This document shows positions 1 through 9,376 of a DNA stretch of 30,054 bases, one piece after another. The stretch is from J061 sp003695725 [NCBI: Candidatus Schekmanbacteria bacterium]. GTDB lineage: Bacteria > Schekmanbacteria > GWA2-38-11. Location of the stretch: assembly GCA_003695725.1 (NCBI GenBank), contig RFHX01000040.1:1-30054 (forward strand). Direction: 5' to 3'. The notes below the pieces were generated by a model. That model was not told the DNA's origin. It ran no database searches and saw only the letters and a list, made by a program, of their open reading frames with translations. Position 1 is the first letter of the stretch. Every line of letters begins with the position of its first letter. A program made the translations under genes and the position numbers.

Positions 1-150
1 GTATTAGGTGCCGGCACCATTATATGTCCTAAATGTGATACCGAAATTTCATATTCCTTATTGTTCGATGATGAAATTGAATGTCCTCTTTGTGGCACGG
101 TTTATATATTAGATGCCAAGAAAAAACATTGGATTCCAAAAGGCAAATGA
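1..150 (+). CDS. C-terminal fragment of a zinc-ribbon protein (5' end outside window)
   Basis: Frame 1 is open from the first base to a TGA at 148-150 and gives 49 residues with no start codon, so the gene begins before the window. Two CPxC knuckles (CPKC and CPLC) lie about 16 residues apart, the spacing of a zinc ribbon or rubredoxin-like metal site. A short basic tail (KKKHWIPKGK) follows. No catalytic domain can be judged from this fragment, and the parent protein is not identifiable. The gene ends about 30 bases before the promoter of the next gene, so it is probably a separate transcription unit. Confidence 0.6.
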   Translation, partial: VLGAGTIICPKCDTEISYSLLFDDEIECPLCGTVYILDAKKKHWIPKGK

Positions 151-180
151 CATCTCAAAATTGAAAGCGCATCCACTATT

Positions 181-209
181 TTGACATAGTATCTCAAATA
201 AATTATAAT
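181..209 (+). promoter_or_regulatory. Consensus sigma70 promoter for miaB
   Basis: TTGACA at 181-186 and TATAAT at 204-209 are separated by exactly 17 bases; both hexamers match the housekeeping consensus in full. The predicted transcription start near 216 leaves a leader of about 25 bases before the ATG at 241. The site sits in the short gap after the zinc-ribbon gene. Confidence 0.8.
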
Positions 210-240
210 TCCATTCCTTGTTAATCAAGTGGGTATTCCT

Positions 241-1554
241 ATGGAAAAGCAGAGATACTTTATTCATACTTTCGGGTGTCAGATGAATGAGCATGACTCT
301 CAGCGAATAGCAGGTATTCTCGAAGCTGATGGCTATTCAGAAACATCTAATTCATCAGATGCCGATGTAGTCCTGCTCAACACCTGTTGTGTGCGTGCAA
401 AGGCAGAACAGAAGGTACTATCTGAAATAGGAAAACTTTCCCTTTTAAAGGCAAGAAGAAATTTTATTTTGGCTGTATGCGGTTGTATGGCGCAGAAAGA
501 GAAAAGAAAAATTATTAAACGGTTTCCTGAAGTAGATATTGTCTTGGGTACAAATGATGTAATTCACCTCAAAAAAGCAATAGATAAAGCTAAAAAAGGA
601 GAAAAGACTATATTTGCTTCATCAGATTTCAAATCTTTCAATAGCGCAATTCCTTTCTTGAAGAAAGGAAATATAAAAGAATTTGTGACCATTATGGAAG
701 GATGTAATAATTTTTGCAGTTATTGTATTGTTCCCTTTGTGAGAGGGAGGGAAAGAAGCAGACCTTTGGAAGAGATAATTTGTGAGGTGGAGCATCTTGC
801 AAAGGGTGGTTGTAAAGAAGTTACATTGCTGGGCCAAAATGTTAATTCCTATAATTCACCGTCATCTGACGCTTGTGATTTCTCGACTCTTTTAGAGAAG
901 ATTAATGAAATAGAAGGTATCGAGAGGATTCGTTTCGTTACATCACATCCGAAGGATTTTGACAGGAAACTTATAAATGCTATTAAGAGGCTTGATAAAG
1001 TTTGCAGGAATATCCATTTACCTCTTCAGTCCGGATCTGACAAAATTCTTAAGTTAATGAATCGAAACTACACCGTTGAAGAATATATGGAGAAAATCGA
1101 GCTGTTAAAGAGTGAAATTCCAGAGGTGGGCATTTCGTCAGATATTATTGTCGGATTCCCGGGAGAAGATGAAGAAGATTTTAATTATACATTGAATGCC
1201 ATTGAAAAGATTAGGTTTGATACCCTTTTTTCTTTTTGTTATTCCCATAGACCTCCTGCAAAAAGCTCTACATTAGATGAAACTTTGACTATTGAGGAGA
1301 AATTAGAGCGGCTCAACCTTCTTCAGTCGATTCAAAGGAAAATCTCTATGGAAAAGAATATTGCAGAGGAAGGAAAGATAAAGGCTGTATTGGTCGAAGG
1401 TGTGAGTAAAAGAAGCAGCAAGGATTTAACAGGCAGGACCGAACAAAACAGAGTTGTTAATTTTAAAGGTGATGAATCTTTGATAGGGAAAATTGTGCAG
1501 GTTAAAATTACCAAAGCATACAGCAATAGTCTTCGAGGCAGAATTGACCGATAA
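241..1554 (+). CDS. miaB: tRNA-2-methylthio-N6-dimethylallyladenosine synthase (MiaB)
   Basis: MiaB is a radical-SAM methylthiotransferase that adds a methylthio group to C2 of N6-isopentenyladenosine-37 in tRNAs reading UNN codons. The order of parts is complete: an N-terminal UPF0004 domain with cluster cysteines at about 13, 49 and 82 (FGCQMNEHDS, NTCC, GCMAQ); a radical-SAM core with CxxxCxxC at about 155-162 (GCNNFCSYCIVP); and a C-terminal TRAM domain ending at the stop. The length, 437 residues from ATG 241, is normal. A GTG at 229 is in frame and would add four residues, but the family usually begins a few residues before the YFIHTFGCQMN motif, so ATG 241 is preferred. MiaB rather than MtaB or RimO is supported by the FGCQMNEHDS start and the overall length. 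It runs from a consensus promoter and converges with the 1559-2320 gene, leaving four bases between stops. Confidence 0.95.
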   Translation: MEKQRYFIHTFGCQMNEHDSQRIAGILEADGYSETSNSSDADVVLLNTCCVRAKAEQKVLSEIGKLSLLKARRNFILAVCGCMAQKEKRKIIKRFPEVDIVLGTNDVIHLKKAIDKAKKGEKTIFASSDFKSFNSAIPFLKKGNIKEFVTIMEGCNNFCSYCIVPFVRGRERSRPLEEIICEVEHLAKGGCKEVTLLGQNVNSYNSPSSDACDFSTLLEKINEIEGIERIRFVTSHPKDFDRKLINAIKRLDKVCRNIHLPLQSGSDKILKLMNRNYTVEEYMEKIELLKSEIPEVGISSDIIVGFPGEDEEDFNYTLNAIEKIRFDTLFSFCYSHRPPAKSSTLDETLTIEEKLERLNLLQSIQRKISMEKNIAEEGKIKAVLVEGVSKRSSKDLTGRTEQNRVVNFKGDESLIGKIVQVKITKAYSNSLRGRIDR

Positions 1555-1558
1555 AGCT

Positions 1559-2320
1559 TCAAGATTCTTTATCGACACTATTTTCCAGTCTGCCGATTCC
1601 TTCAATCTCTACTGCAATTTCATCGCCAACTTTTAAACTTCCAACGCCTGGAGGTGTGCCGGTGATAATCACGTCTTCAGGCAGTAGTGTCATTATTTTC
1701 GATATGAATGAGACAAGAAAATATGGCTTGAATATCATTAAATTTGTTGATGAATCTTGAACTATTTTGCCATTTAGGTAAGTTTTTATTTTAAGGTGAT
1801 TAGGGTCTAATTCTGTTTCGATTACTGGACCTAACGGGGCAAAGGTATCAAATCCTTTTCCTCGAGTAAATTGTCCATCCTTCCTTTGCAAATCCCGTGC
1901 AGTAATGTCGTTTGCGCATGTAAATCCTGCCACATATTCCTTTGCTTCTTCTTCAGATACATCTTTACATCTTTTCCCAATTACGATTGCAAGTTCTCCT
2001 TCATAGTCTACCTGTCTCGATTGAGGAGGATAAATTATCTTCTCCTTATGACCTATTACCGATGTTGACGGCTTCATAAATAGCATTGGCTCATCGGGAA
2101 TTGGTGAACCAAATTCCTTGGCATGGTCTTTGTAGTTCAAACCGATAGCTACTATTTTGGAAGGATTACAAGGTGTTAAAAACTTGGCAGATGATAAAGG
2201 GAATTTTTTCCCTGTGAGAGAATAGTCGTCAAAAAAATTTCCAGTGATCTCTTCGATATTCCCATTATTGATTATGCCTTCAATCTTTCTATCCTCGATA
2301 ATAACCTGTGCAAACTTCAT
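1559..2320 (-). CDS. Fumarylacetoacetate hydrolase family protein
   Basis: This 253-residue protein has the FAH fold shared by acylpyruvases, 2-hydroxyhepta-2,4-diene-1,7-dioate isomerases and oxaloacetate decarboxylase/tautomerases. Visible landmarks are the GLNYKDHAKE motif (about 60-69), the acidic metal site DYEGELAIVIGK with E107 and E109, the third ligand D138 in ANDITARDLQ, and the C-terminal ITGTPPGVG motif. The substrate cannot be told from sequence. No aromatic-degradation genes lie nearby, so a housekeeping role in clearing acylpyruvate or oxaloacetate enol is as likely as a catabolic one. It lies 72 bases downstream of ftsK on the same strand with no terminator between, so cotranscription is likely although the functions seem unrelated. 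Confidence 0.88.
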   Translation of the reverse strand: MKFAQVIIEDRKIEGIINNGNIEEITGNFFDDYSLTGKKFPLSSAKFLTPCNPSKIVAIGLNYKDHAKEFGSPIPDEPMLFMKPSTSVIGHKEKIIYPPQSRQVDYEGELAIVIGKRCKDVSEEEAKEYVAGFTCANDITARDLQRKDGQFTRGKGFDTFAPLGPVIETELDPNHLKIKTYLNGKIVQDSSTNLMIFKPYFLVSFISKIMTLLPEDVIITGTPPGVGSLKVGDEIAVEIEGIGRLENSVDKES

Positions 2321-2392
2321 TTTATTCCTCGCTTTGGATTTGAATAGTTGTAGAAATTTTATGATGATTGAATGTCGCTATCAGATAAGAAT

Positions 2393-4645
2393 TTAGGATT
2401 GATTTTCTTCATTGTCGTTTTTGTACTTTTTGCGGTTTTCTAAAAATTCTTCAACTTCTGTTTCATCGATAAGAACTTCTCGGGGTTTCACACCGTCTGC
2501 CGGGCCAATAAGGCCTTCTGCTTCCATCTTTTCAATAATTCTCGCCGCCCGATTATAACCAACTCGGAATTTTCTTTGGACCAATGATATAGAAACGCTT
2601 TTTGTTTTTGCAAGCCATCTTACAACTTCTTCGTATATCTCATCCTCTTCTTCCTCAATTTCACTTTCTTTTTCGCTCGGCAATGGAGTAAGTACAGTCA
2701 TATCGGGCTGTGATATACCCTGCGCCTTGATATGGTTTACTACAGCTTGAACTTCCGTATCTGAAACAAAAGCACCATGAATTCTAGTTAAGCGATTATA
2801 ACCCGGAGACATCAACAGCATATCACCTTTGCCCAATAATTGTTCTGCGCCGTTTTGGTCTAGAATTGTTCTTGAATCCACTTTCACAGATACTTGCAGG
2901 GCAATCCGCCATGAAAAGTTTGCTTTTATAACTCCTGTAATTACATCTACTGATGGTCTTTGAGTTGCCATTATTAAATGTATGCCTGCAGCTCTTGCCA
3001 TTTGGGAAAGCCGTTGAATTGAATCTTCTACTGTTTTTGACGCCGCAATCATTAAATCTGCCAGTTCATCTATGAAAATAACGATATAGGGTAAAATATT
3101 TTCTTCCTCATCCCTGTTTTCTTCTCTTAATAAGCGATTATATCTTGTTATGCTTCTAACTCCCCTATTTTTCATCAACTGATATCTTCTTTCCATTTCT
3201 CTTACTGCCCATTGAAGAGCGTAAGATGCTTCTTTTGGATTTGTTACAACCGGTGTTAAAAGATGAGGTATGTCTTGATAAACAGAAAGTTCAAGCATTT
3301 TCGGGTCAACCATTATCATTTTAACTTCTTTCGGTGTTGCTCTGTAGAGGAGGCTTAAAATCATCATATTTACAGCAACACTTTTACCTGACCCTGTTGC
3401 CCCTGCAATCAAAAGATGCGGCATCTTTGCTAAATCTTCTACCACAACATTGCCAAGTATGTCTTTCCCAAGGGCAATACATATTTTTGAAGGATGAGAC
3501 TGAAATTTATCAGATTGAAGGATCTCTTTAAGATAGACATTTTCTCTTTTATTGTTTGGAATCTCAATCCCCACGGTGCCTTTTCCGGGTATGGGCGCTA
3601 CAATTCTAACATTGATTGTTTTCATTGCCATTGCCAAGTCATTGGTGAGCGACACAATTTTATTCAACTTTATTCCCGGTGCAGGCTCAAATTCATACAT
3701 TGTAATAACAGGGCCAGTTCTCACTTCGCAAACCTTTCCTTCGATACCGAAATCCAAAAGTTTTTTTTCTAATATCTTTGAATTCAAAAGGATATCCTGT
3801 TTGGTGATTTTCGATTCACTTTTTTTCGGTTCTCTGAGAAGATTTAGAGAAGGGAGCATATATTCTTTGGCGAAATCAAAGCGCTGCTGTTCAGGTTCGG
3901 GAATTTCCTCTCCTTTGTCCATATCGATTTCGATTTGTTCTATATTTGGTCTGGGTTTCTTCTTTTCACTCTCAATTTTCGGTTTTATATTGGCGGAATG
4001 CTTCTTTTTTTGTTTCCAATTGATATAGAAGTCAAATGCCTTATCGATTTTTTCATAAGACCACCGTACCGAAACAGCAACTGCATTAAATGCTTTTCTC
4101 GTTATATCAATAATGGAAAATTCTGTTAGAAGGAAGAGAGAGAGAATAAAAAATGAAACAAGAATAATATAGGTGCCGGCAGGTCCGGCAAGTCTTTCTG
4201 AAGGTCCTGTCAAGTATAGACCAATTATGCCGCCAGGAGTTATACCCTTTGAAAATTCAATAAGCTCATTATGCCTGAAAGGAAATTGAAGCAGCGTGCA
4301 TAAACTTGTGAAAAAAAGTATGAAACCAATGGACTTTATAACAATGTGGTCTATCTTTTCCTTCCTTATGAGGTTTAAACTGAAAAGGAAAATAAAAAGA
4401 GGCATTAAAAGAGATGCATAACCGAAAACCTCAAACAAAAGTGCCGAACATTCTGCCCCTATTAAACCTGCAAGATTGTTGTATTTGCCTTCTGTTATGT
4501 TTTTGGAATCAGCAGAAAACCAAGTCGTATCATGGGGATTGTGCGATATAAGACTAAGAGAAAGAAGAAGTGCAAAAGCTAAAAGAAAGAAAGCACTTAT
4601 ATCTCGTTTTATACTTCTACCCTTTGAAATTTGTCCTTTGCTCAT
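2393..4645 (-). CDS. ftsK: DNA translocase FtsK/SpoIIIE
   Basis: FtsK pumps DNA at the division septum and helps resolve chromosome dimers. The 750-residue protein has four N-terminal membrane segments (about 17-35, 67-93, 101-122, 155-176), then a short charged linker (about 205-290), an alpha/beta motor and a C-terminal gamma winged helix (about 680-735, SISLVQRKFRVGYNRAARII) that reads the polar KOPS sequences. Walker A is GATGSGKS at 415-422 and Walker B is IVIFIDELAD at 521-530. The linker is far shorter than in Escherichia coli, giving a SpoIIIE-like length that is common outside gammaproteobacteria. ATG 4645 comes 26 bases after the predicted start of transcription; no strong ribosome binding site is visible. 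It is divergent from ftsH. Confidence 0.95.
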   Translation of the reverse strand: MSKGQISKGRSIKRDISAFFLLAFALLLSLSLISHNPHDTTWFSADSKNITEGKYNNLAGLIGAECSALLFEVFGYASLLMPLFIFLFSLNLIRKEKIDHIVIKSIGFILFFTSLCTLLQFPFRHNELIEFSKGITPGGIIGLYLTGPSERLAGPAGTYIILVSFFILSLFLLTEFSIIDITRKAFNAVAVSVRWSYEKIDKAFDFYINWKQKKKHSANIKPKIESEKKKPRPNIEQIEIDMDKGEEIPEPEQQRFDFAKEYMLPSLNLLREPKKSESKITKQDILLNSKILEKKLLDFGIEGKVCEVRTGPVITMYEFEPAPGIKLNKIVSLTNDLAMAMKTINVRIVAPIPGKGTVGIEIPNNKRENVYLKEILQSDKFQSHPSKICIALGKDILGNVVVEDLAKMPHLLIAGATGSGKSVAVNMMILSLLYRATPKEVKMIMVDPKMLELSVYQDIPHLLTPVVTNPKEASYALQWAVREMERRYQLMKNRGVRSITRYNRLLREENRDEEENILPYIVIFIDELADLMIAASKTVEDSIQRLSQMARAAGIHLIMATQRPSVDVITGVIKANFSWRIALQVSVKVDSRTILDQNGAEQLLGKGDMLLMSPGYNRLTRIHGAFVSDTEVQAVVNHIKAQGISQPDMTVLTPLPSEKESEIEEEEDEIYEEVVRWLAKTKSVSISLVQRKFRVGYNRAARIIEKMEAEGLIGPADGVKPREVLIDETEVEEFLENRKKYKNDNEENQS

Positions 4646-4677
4646 TTTTCAGCATATTATGTAAAAGCACTATTGAA

Positions 4678-4706
4678 ATTATATAGAAAAAACAACAGTT
4701 CTACAA
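4678..4706 (-). promoter_or_regulatory. Probable sigma70 promoter for ftsK
   Basis: Read on the minus strand, TTGTAG (4706-4701) and TATAAT (4683-4678) are 17 bases apart. The -10 is perfect and the -35 matches four of six. The predicted transcription start near 4671 gives a leader of about 26 bases to the ftsK ATG at 4645. Confidence 0.6.
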
Positions 4707-4748
4707 GGATATAGTATCTCATCTATTCCAAAAAAGAAAAGTAATTTG

Positions 4749-4777
4749 TTGATTTTTTTCTGTATTTTTTTTAATAT
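4749..4777 (+). promoter_or_regulatory. Candidate sigma70 promoter for ftsH
   Basis: TTGATT (4749-4754) and TAATAT (4772-4777) are separated by 17 bases in the ftsK/ftsH divergent gap, with the predicted start of transcription near 4784. Neither hexamer is perfect and the region is AT-rich, so chance matches are possible. Confidence 0.45.
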
Positions 4778-4820
4778 GATTTTGCGTTACTAAGATAGAA
4801 TCAATAGAAATAAAAGGATT

Positions 4821-6650
4821 ATGGCTTCCGGTGAAAAAATGAATCAATTCTATAAGAATTTAATGTTGTGGATAATACTGATTGTATTCACAATAATTCT
4901 ATTTAATGCCTTCAATAACAATAAAAATATTGCAAATGAATTTGATTATTCAAAATTTCTTCAATTTGTAAATGAAGGCAAGGTTGTAAAGGTAACAATT
5001 CAGGGAAATGATATCGAAGGTGTTTTGACTGACAATTCAAAGTTCAAAACTTATGCACCTGATGACCCAAAATTGATTGAGTTGCTCACAAGCAAAAATG
5101 TGCAGATTAAAGCCCTTGCGCCTCCTTCATCTCCTTGGTATGTAGTTTTTCTTTCATCTTGGTTTCCTCTTCTTGTGTTGTTGGGAATATGGGTTTTCTT
5201 TATGCGTCAAATGCAAGTGGGAGGAAATAAGGCGCTTTCCTTTGGCAAAAGCAAGGCAAGGCTTCTCAATGAGAGTCAGAACAAAGTCACTTTTGATGAT
5301 GTAGCAGGCATAGATGAGGCAAAACTTGAAGTTGAAGAGATTATCGAGTTTTTGAAAGATCCCCATAAGTTTCAAAAACTGGGAGGCAAAATACCTAAAG
5401 GAGTTCTGCTTATAGGTCCTCCCGGCACAGGAAAAACTTTGCTTGCAAGAGCCATAGCAGGCGAAGCAGATGTACCATTCTTTTCAATATCTGGTTCTGA
5501 TTTCGTAGAGATGTTTGTAGGCGTTGGCGCATCGAGAGTCAGAGATCTCTTTGAGCAAGGAAAGAAAAATGCCCCTTGTATTATCTTTATCGACGAAATA
5601 GATGCAGTAGGACGTCATCGCGGTGCAGGACTTGGGGGTGGACACGATGAAAGAGAACAGACATTGAACCAGCTTTTGGTTGAGATGGACGGATTTGAAT
5701 CAAATGAAGGAGTGATATTGATTGCAGCAACAAACCGTCCTGATGTTTTGGATCCTGCTCTTTTGAGGCCCGGTCGTTTTGACCGGCAGGTGGTGGTTCC
5801 GAGGCCCGATGTAAAGGGGCGCGAAGGGATTCTGAAAGTTCATACCAAGAAAATTCCTTTGGCGGAAAATGTTTCCTTGGAGATCATTGCAAGAGGAACT
5901 CCCGGATTTTCAGGTGCAGATTTGGCAAATCTTGTCAATGAAGCCGCTCTTTATGCAGCAAGGATAAATAAAGATAAAGTTGAGATGTCTGATTTTGAAT
6001 ACGCAAAGGATAAAGTCTTAATGGGCGTTGAAAGAAAAAGTATGATCATAAGTGAGGAAGAAAAAAGAATTACTGCTTATCATGAAGCAGGTCATACATT
6101 AGTCGCAAAACTTTTGCCGGGTACTGACCCAATTCATAAGGTCAGTATAATCCCGAGAGGAATGGCATTGGGGGTTACACAACAGCTTCCAATGGATGAA
6201 AAACATACATATCCTCTTGAATATCTCAGGAATAATATCTGTGTTTTGCTTGGCGGAAGACTTGCTGAAGATATAATCTTGTCACAGCCAACAACAGGTG
6301 CCGGCAATGATATTGAAAGAGCCACTGAATTGGCAAGAAAAATGGTATGCGAATGGGGAATGAGCAAAGAGCTGGGGCCCCTGACATTTGGGAAAAAGGA
6401 AGAGGAAATTTTTCTTGGAAGAGAAATTTCTAAACATAGAGATTACAGCGAAGCAACAGCCGTTGCGATTGATAGGGAAGTTAAAAATATTGTAATGGAA
6501 TGTTATAATCTTGCTAAGTCTCTGCTTCTATCAAAAATTGATGTTCTCAATGCATTGGCAAAAGCTCTTCTTGAAAAAGAAGTGCTTAACGGCGAAGAGA
6601 TAGATAAAATTGTCAATAGCGAAGGTAAGGAAGCCATCACGGCTGCATAA
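4821..6650 (+). CDS. ftsH: ATP-dependent zinc metalloprotease FtsH
   Basis: FtsH is the membrane-anchored AAA+ protease that removes misassembled membrane proteins and some short-lived regulators. The 609-residue reading has two transmembrane segments (about 13-30 and 106-128) flanking a periplasmic FtsH_ext domain, an AAA module with Walker A GPPGTGKT (199-206), Walker B IIFIDEID (254-261) and second-region-of-homology arginines, then an M41 peptidase domain with HEAGH at 421-425. Length is normal. Two starts compete. ATG 4821 has AAAGGA only two bases upstream. ATG 4839 ([11 protein letters not shown]) has GGTG five bases upstream and matches usual family N-termini better. It heads the plus-strand run that continues with folP and cdaA, an arrangement seen in many bacteria. 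Confidence 0.96.
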   Translation: MASGEKMNQFYKNLMLWIILIVFTIILFNAFNNNKNIANEFDYSKFLQFVNEGKVVKVTIQGNDIEGVLTDNSKFKTYAPDDPKLIELLTSKNVQIKALAPPSSPWYVVFLSSWFPLLVLLGIWVFFMRQMQVGGNKALSFGKSKARLLNESQNKVTFDDVAGIDEAKLEVEEIIEFLKDPHKFQKLGGKIPKGVLLIGPPGTGKTLLARAIAGEADVPFFSISGSDFVEMFVGVGASRVRDLFEQGKKNAPCIIFIDEIDAVGRHRGAGLGGGHDEREQTLNQLLVEMDGFESNEGVILIAATNRPDVLDPALLRPGRFDRQVVVPRPDVKGREGILKVHTKKIPLAENVSLEIIARGTPGFSGADLANLVNEAALYAARINKDKVEMSDFEYAKDKVLMGVERKSMIISEEEKRITAYHEAGHTLVAKLLPGTDPIHKVSIIPRGMALGVTQQLPMDEKHTYPLEYLRNNICVLLGGRLAEDIILSQPTTGAGNDIERATELARKMVCEWGMSKELGPLTFGKKEEEIFLGREISKHRDYSEATAVAIDREVKNIVMECYNLAKSLLLSKIDVLNALAKALLEKEVLNGEEIDKIVNSEGKEAITAA

Positions 6651-6753
6651 AGAAATTCTTTAAAAAGAAAAAAAAGAAGTTAAATATTGTATTTTATTGA
6701 ATCCTTGAAGAAACATTTCACTTTTTTATCCTATTCTTTTTTGGAGTTTTTTG

Positions 6754-7599
6754 ATGAACAATTTCCGCATAGATTTTCCAAGAGGTATTTCTCTTTGTTT
6801 GGATAATTCACTTGCAGTAATGGGAGTCATTAATTGTACTCCTGATTCTTTTTATGACGGAGGAAAATACAGTTCTGCTGACGAAGCAGTTGAAAGAGCA
6901 TTAAGAATGGAAGAGGAGGGAGCAAAGATAATTGATGTAGGTGGTGAATCGACAAGGCCGGGCAGTAAACGAGTAGATGCAAAAGAGGAACTTTCAAGAG
7001 TTATTCCTGTTGTTAAAAAATTGCGGAAAAAAAGTAAAATTCTAATTTCTGTTGACACATATAAATCTGAAGTTGCAACTGCCGCTTTAGACAATGGAGC
7101 TGATTTAGTAAATGACATTAGTGGATTCGATTTTGATGCAAAAATGCCTGAAACTATTGCTCATTTTGGATGCCCTGTAATTATAGGGCATATTAAAGGC
7201 AAACCGGAAACTATGCAAAAAGGAGTAAAATATAGGAATGTTGTCAATGAAGTAATGAAAAAACTTGAAGATAAAACAGATATGGCTGTAAAATCTGGTA
7301 TAAGGAAAGATTTAATTCTTATCGATCCGGGAATAGGATTTGGAAAGAAGGTTGAAGACAATTTGAGAATAATCAAGTATCTCAATCAAATAAAGAAGCT
7401 TGAAAGGCCTATAGTCATAGGTGCTTCGAGAAAAAGCTTTATTGGAAAGATACTGGATGTAGAACCGGAAGAGAGATTGGAAGGGAGTCTTGCTGTTGCT
7501 TCTATTGCCGCATTGAATGGAGCAGACATTATAAGAGCCCATGATGTAAAGGAAACTGTTAGAGCTCTTAAAGTTGTGGAAAGCATATTATCTGCATAG
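6754..7599 (+). CDS. folP: Dihydropteroate synthase
   Basis: FolP joins 4-aminobenzoate to 6-hydroxymethyl-dihydropterin diphosphate in folate synthesis and is the sulfonamide target. Both family signatures are present: MGVINCTPDSFYDGG near residue 23, the flexible loop that binds the pterin diphosphate, and DVGGESTRPGS near residue 63. The pterin-binding DPGIGFGK and GASRKSF segments follow. At 281 residues the length is standard. An in-frame TTG at 6751 would add one residue, but GGAG at 6743-6746 is placed seven bases before ATG 6754, which is preferred. It starts about 100 bases after ftsH with no terminator between and ends eight bases before cdaA. Confidence 0.95.
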   Translation: MNNFRIDFPRGISLCLDNSLAVMGVINCTPDSFYDGGKYSSADEAVERALRMEEEGAKIIDVGGESTRPGSKRVDAKEELSRVIPVVKKLRKKSKILISVDTYKSEVATAALDNGADLVNDISGFDFDAKMPETIAHFGCPVIIGHIKGKPETMQKGVKYRNVVNEVMKKLEDKTDMAVKSGIRKDLILIDPGIGFGKKVEDNLRIIKYLNQIKKLERPIVIGASRKSFIGKILDVEPEERLEGSLAVASIAALNGADIIRAHDVKETVRALKVVESILSA

Positions 7600-7607
7600 G
7601 AGATAAA

Positions 7608-8396
7608 TTGGAATTACCTTTGGGCATAACTTATATTGATCTTTTTAAAAACGCTCTTGATATTCTTATTGTGGCATTCATCATTTATCGCCTTCTCCTT
7701 TTCATAAAAGGAACACGAGCAATACAGATGTTAATCGGTTTAATTCTCTTTAGTTTCGTCTATTTGCTTTCTGAATATTTCGAATTTACAACAACTCACT
7801 GGATAATGGAACATTTCTGGTCAGTTCTCCTTATTGCCATTCTTATTCTTTTTCAACCGGAGATTAGAGCAATGCTTGCCGAGATGGGACAAAGACCAAT
7901 TATGGCTTCCTTCTTCAAATACGAAGGACAACAGGTAATGGGTGAAATCATAAAAGCCGTGATGATTTTGTCAGAAAGAAGAATAGGGGCTCTAATTGTC
8001 CTTGAAAGGGAAACGAAACTGCGTCCCTATGTGCAAGTTGGTGCCATTCTTATGAGCAGAGTTACGGAGCGCCTCATTTTAAGCATTTTTCAACCAGAAT
8101 CACCACTTCATGACGGCGCTATTATTATCGGAGAAGATAATAGAATTTTTGCTGCCGGATGTTATTTACCTCTTACTTCAAGGACAGATATATCAAAATA
8201 TTTGGGCACAAGGCACCGGGCAGCGGTAGGAATTAGTGAGGAAACAGATGCCGTTGTAATAGTTGTTTCTGAAGAAACCGGAACAATTTCTATTGCAGAA
8301 GGGGGTCAGCTTTATAGCAACCTTTCAGAAGATTCACTAAGAGAGAGACTGCAGTCTCTTTTTAAGATAACGGCGAAAAAAGGAACAAAAAAATGA
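7608..8396 (+). CDS. cdaA: Diadenylate cyclase CdaA (c-di-AMP synthase)
   Basis: CdaA condenses two ATP into c-di-AMP, which controls potassium and osmolyte balance in bacteria that make it. Three membrane segments (about 10-32, 38-55, 68-84) precede a DAC domain (about 100-240) with the catalytic DGA motif at 169-171 (PLHDGAII) and the RHR motif at 202-204 (GTRHRAA). The 262 residues are typical. The start is TTG 7608, supported by GGAG at 7599-7602, five bases upstream, and by the normal MELPLG-type N-terminus. The stop overlaps the ATG of cdaR by four bases, implying translational coupling. Confidence 0.94.
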   Translation: MELPLGITYIDLFKNALDILIVAFIIYRLLLFIKGTRAIQMLIGLILFSFVYLLSEYFEFTTTHWIMEHFWSVLLIAILILFQPEIRAMLAEMGQRPIMASFFKYEGQQVMGEIIKAVMILSERRIGALIVLERETKLRPYVQVGAILMSRVTERLILSIFQPESPLHDGAIIIGEDNRIFAAGCYLPLTSRTDISKYLGTRHRAAVGISEETDAVVIVVSEETGTISIAEGGQLYSNLSEDSLRERLQSLFKITAKKGTKK

Positions 8397-9322
8397 AAAG
8401 ATGGCTGTCGAATAATCTGCTGCTAAAAGCTTTTTCGCTTTTATTTGCGGCTCTCTTATGGTTTTATCTGACTGCGGAGCAGGAAGCGGAACTTGGTTTC
8501 CCAGTAAGAATCGAATTTAGTGGACTGCCTTCATCTCTCGTAGTATCAGAAGGTAAAATAGACCATGCTACAGTATGGCTTCGAGGAGTAAGAAGAAACC
8601 TTTTCAACCTTAGAGCGAAAAATATGGTATTTAAGGTAGACCTGAAAGAAGCAACTGAAGGAATGCTTGTTTATCCACTAACAGAAGATGGATTGGAAAA
8701 GATTCCTGGCATTGTTGTTGAGAAAATTGTGCCACCTGTTTTGAATTTGAAAATTGAGAAGCTTATTAAAAAAAGTCTTTATGTCAAACCAAAATTGAAA
8801 GGAATGGTCCCGCGCGGTTATGAGTTTGTTAGCGCATCAGTTTATCCAAGAGTTATACAGGTGCGTGGAAGAAGAAGTGTCCTTCAGGGAATGAAAAGTA
8901 TTTATACCTACCCTGTGGATATCTCAAATTTGACACAGCCTGCCAATTTTGAAGTTCCAGCCAATTTAGAGGCATACGATTTAGAGCTTGTTGATGATTC
9001 GCGTATGGTTAAAGTTCGAGTAAATGTGAAAGAACATATTGTCCAAAAAAGATTTGTTGGCCTTCCTCTTATAGTAAAAGAATTACCTCAGAATTATAAT
9101 GCAACGATTACACCTACCACCACAACCATAGAAGTAAAAGGACCGGAAATTTTACTTGATAATTTAAAACCTGTGGATATAAAGGTCTTCGTAAGTGCTA
9201 AAAATTTGCCGGCTGGAATCTTTTATAAGAGACGAGCAGAAGTAGAACTTCCTGAAAAAGTTTCCGTAGTAAAGATTGAGCCGGCACTTTATAAGATAAA
9301 GAAGTTCCGTAGAAAAAAATAG
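8393..9322 (+). CDS. cdaR: YbbR-domain regulator of diadenylate cyclase (CdaR-like)
   Basis: This 309-residue protein has one N-terminal membrane segment (about residues 9-26, LLLKAFSLLFAALLWFYL) followed by an extracytoplasmic region with about three YbbR repeats. These are beta-rich units with patterns such as PVRIEFSGLP and KPKLKGMVPRGYEF. In Firmicutes the equivalent protein binds CdaA and modulates c-di-AMP synthesis; here the role is inferred from the four-base ATGA overlap with cdaA and the domain match. The usual third partner of this cluster, glmM, is absent: pdxJ follows directly. A basic tail (KIKKFRRKK) ends the protein. Confidence 0.88.
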   Translation: MKRWLSNNLLLKAFSLLFAALLWFYLTAEQEAELGFPVRIEFSGLPSSLVVSEGKIDHATVWLRGVRRNLFNLRAKNMVFKVDLKEATEGMLVYPLTEDGLEKIPGIVVEKIVPPVLNLKIEKLIKKSLYVKPKLKGMVPRGYEFVSASVYPRVIQVRGRRSVLQGMKSIYTYPVDISNLTQPANFEVPANLEAYDLELVDDSRMVKVRVNVKEHIVQKRFVGLPLIVKELPQNYNATITPTTTTIEVKGPEILLDNLKPVDIKVFVSAKNLPAGIFYKRRAEVELPEKVSVVKIEPALYKIKKFRRKK

Positions 9323-9376
9323 AGTAGTTTTTCATAGGTTTTTGATTAGCAAGTTAATAATTAAGGTAAAGTGATA

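Noticed and set aside
3552-4028. 158-codon open frame on the plus strand inside ftsK
   Set aside because: Antisense shadow of the ftsK linker and alpha domain; composition is a by-product of the charged linker.
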